From an uncultured Clostridia bacterium (lineage in GTDB: Bacteria > Bacillota > Clostridia > Oscillospirales > Ruminococcaceae), in contig CALMXN010000189.1 of NCBI GenBank assembly GCA_937871145.1, forward strand, positions 1 to 6,819: a stretch of 6,819 bases of DNA, in the 5' to 3' direction. The notes beneath the pieces are model-generated. The model worked only from the letters and a program-made list of their open reading frames with translations. It was not told the DNA's origin and made no database searches. Below are positions 6,457 through 6,819 of the stretch, piece after piece. Within the stretch, counting starts at the first letter, position 1; every line of letters begins with the position of its first letter. Position numbers and translations under genes: made by a program.

Positions 6457-6819
6457 ATGAAATTACAGACAACACTTTTAGCAGTAAGTGACCTTGAAAA
6501 AAGTATAGAATTCTATCATAATATTTTTGATCAGGAGGTTGTCCTTGACCTTGGCTGGTGCAAGACTTTAAGCGGTGGTTTTACAATTCAGCTGAATTTT
6601 GATATAATTGCTTGTATAGATAAGGACAGCATAATAAAGAAATCGCATAATATGGAGCTCTATTTTGAAGTCGATGACTTTGATACTTTTATTGATAAGC
6701 TTTCACATTATGATATTGAGTACGTTCATCCACCGAAAAAATACGATTGGCAGCAACGTGTTGTCCGTATATATGACCCTGATTATCACATAATTGAAAT
6801 CGGTGAGTCAATGGGCTCA
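6457..6819 (+). CDS. VOC-superfamily protein (glyoxalase/bleomycin-resistance fold), partial at 3' end
   Basis: The first 121 codons are present and the reading frame is still open at the window edge. The babbb module signatures are clear: LLAVSDLEKSIEFYHNIF (7-24), LYFEVDDFDTFIDKL (68-82) and the closing VVRIYDPDYHIIEIG (102-116). The superfamily covers glyoxalase I, extradiol dioxygenases, fosfomycin and bleomycin resistance proteins and many of unknown role. The usual first metal ligand, a His in strand one, is Thr5 by alignment, the second His position is Glu67, and the terminal Glu114 is kept, so metal binding would be altered or absent. AGGAG (6446-6450) lies 6 bases before the ATG, and the gene starts 20 bases after the preceding stop. 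Substrate is unknown. Confidence 0.88.
   Translation, partial: MKLQTTLLAVSDLEKSIEFYHNIFDQEVVLDLGWCKTLSGGFTIQLNFDIIACIDKDSIIKKSHNMELYFEVDDFDTFIDKLSHYDIEYVHPPKKYDWQQRVVRIYDPDYHIIEIGESMGS

Noticed and set aside
1..6819. Mobile element, CRISPR array, tRNA/rRNA, riboswitch or known defence system
   Set aside because: I found no transposase or integrase motifs, spaced direct repeats, tRNA-like folds, long structured leaders or defence-family signatures. The gene content is housekeeping plus a small metabolic/membrane gene run.

Overview
The window looks like chromosomal DNA of a low-G+C, spore-lineage Firmicute. The estimate by eye is mid-to-high thirties percent G+C. The best guess is a Clostridia member of the Ruminococcus/Oscillospiraceae type. 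This rests on A+T-rich intergenic DNA, strong GGAGG-type ribosome binding sites, U-tract intrinsic terminators, and a conserved Firmicutes gene string (SpoVB/YabM-type flippase, MazG, HU, RqcP/YabO). The species cannot be fixed from the sequence alone.

Left half, read on the minus strand from about 3394 down to 173: spoVB/yabM-like flippase, then mazG, then hup (HU), then rqcP. This is a housekeeping block related to the B. subtilis yabM-yabN-yabO region, serving envelope lipid-linked precursor transport, nucleotide-pool cleaning, nucleoid structure and ribosome rescue. A good sigma-A-like promoter sits between the flippase gene and mazG. A hairpin with a U-tract separates hup from rqcP. A hairpin usable in both directions closes the block. 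At the far left a plus-strand gene ends at base 72 and has its own terminator, so the two transcription units converge there.

Right half, read on the plus strand from 3576 to the window edge: a fold-type I PLP aminotransferase, a small NTF2/SnoaL-like protein, a 69-residue two-helix membrane protein, a 323-residue membrane protein with a large probable cytoplasmic domain, and the start of a VOC (glyoxalase/bleomycin-resistance fold) protein that runs off the edge. Gaps are 6 to 77 bases, each gene has a good ribosome binding site, and no terminator is visible between them, so they may form one operon. The functional link among them is not evident. The divergent 181-base region between the flippase and aminotransferase genes holds a probable plus-strand promoter whose -35 area overlaps a 7-4-7 inverted repeat with some likeness to a CcpA cre site.

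No mobile element, CRISPR array, RNA gene or recognisable defence or biosynthetic system is visible. The least explained material is the pair of uncharacterised membrane proteins (5178-6436). The most unexpected compositional signal is a marked excess of the hexamer AAGCTT across the window.
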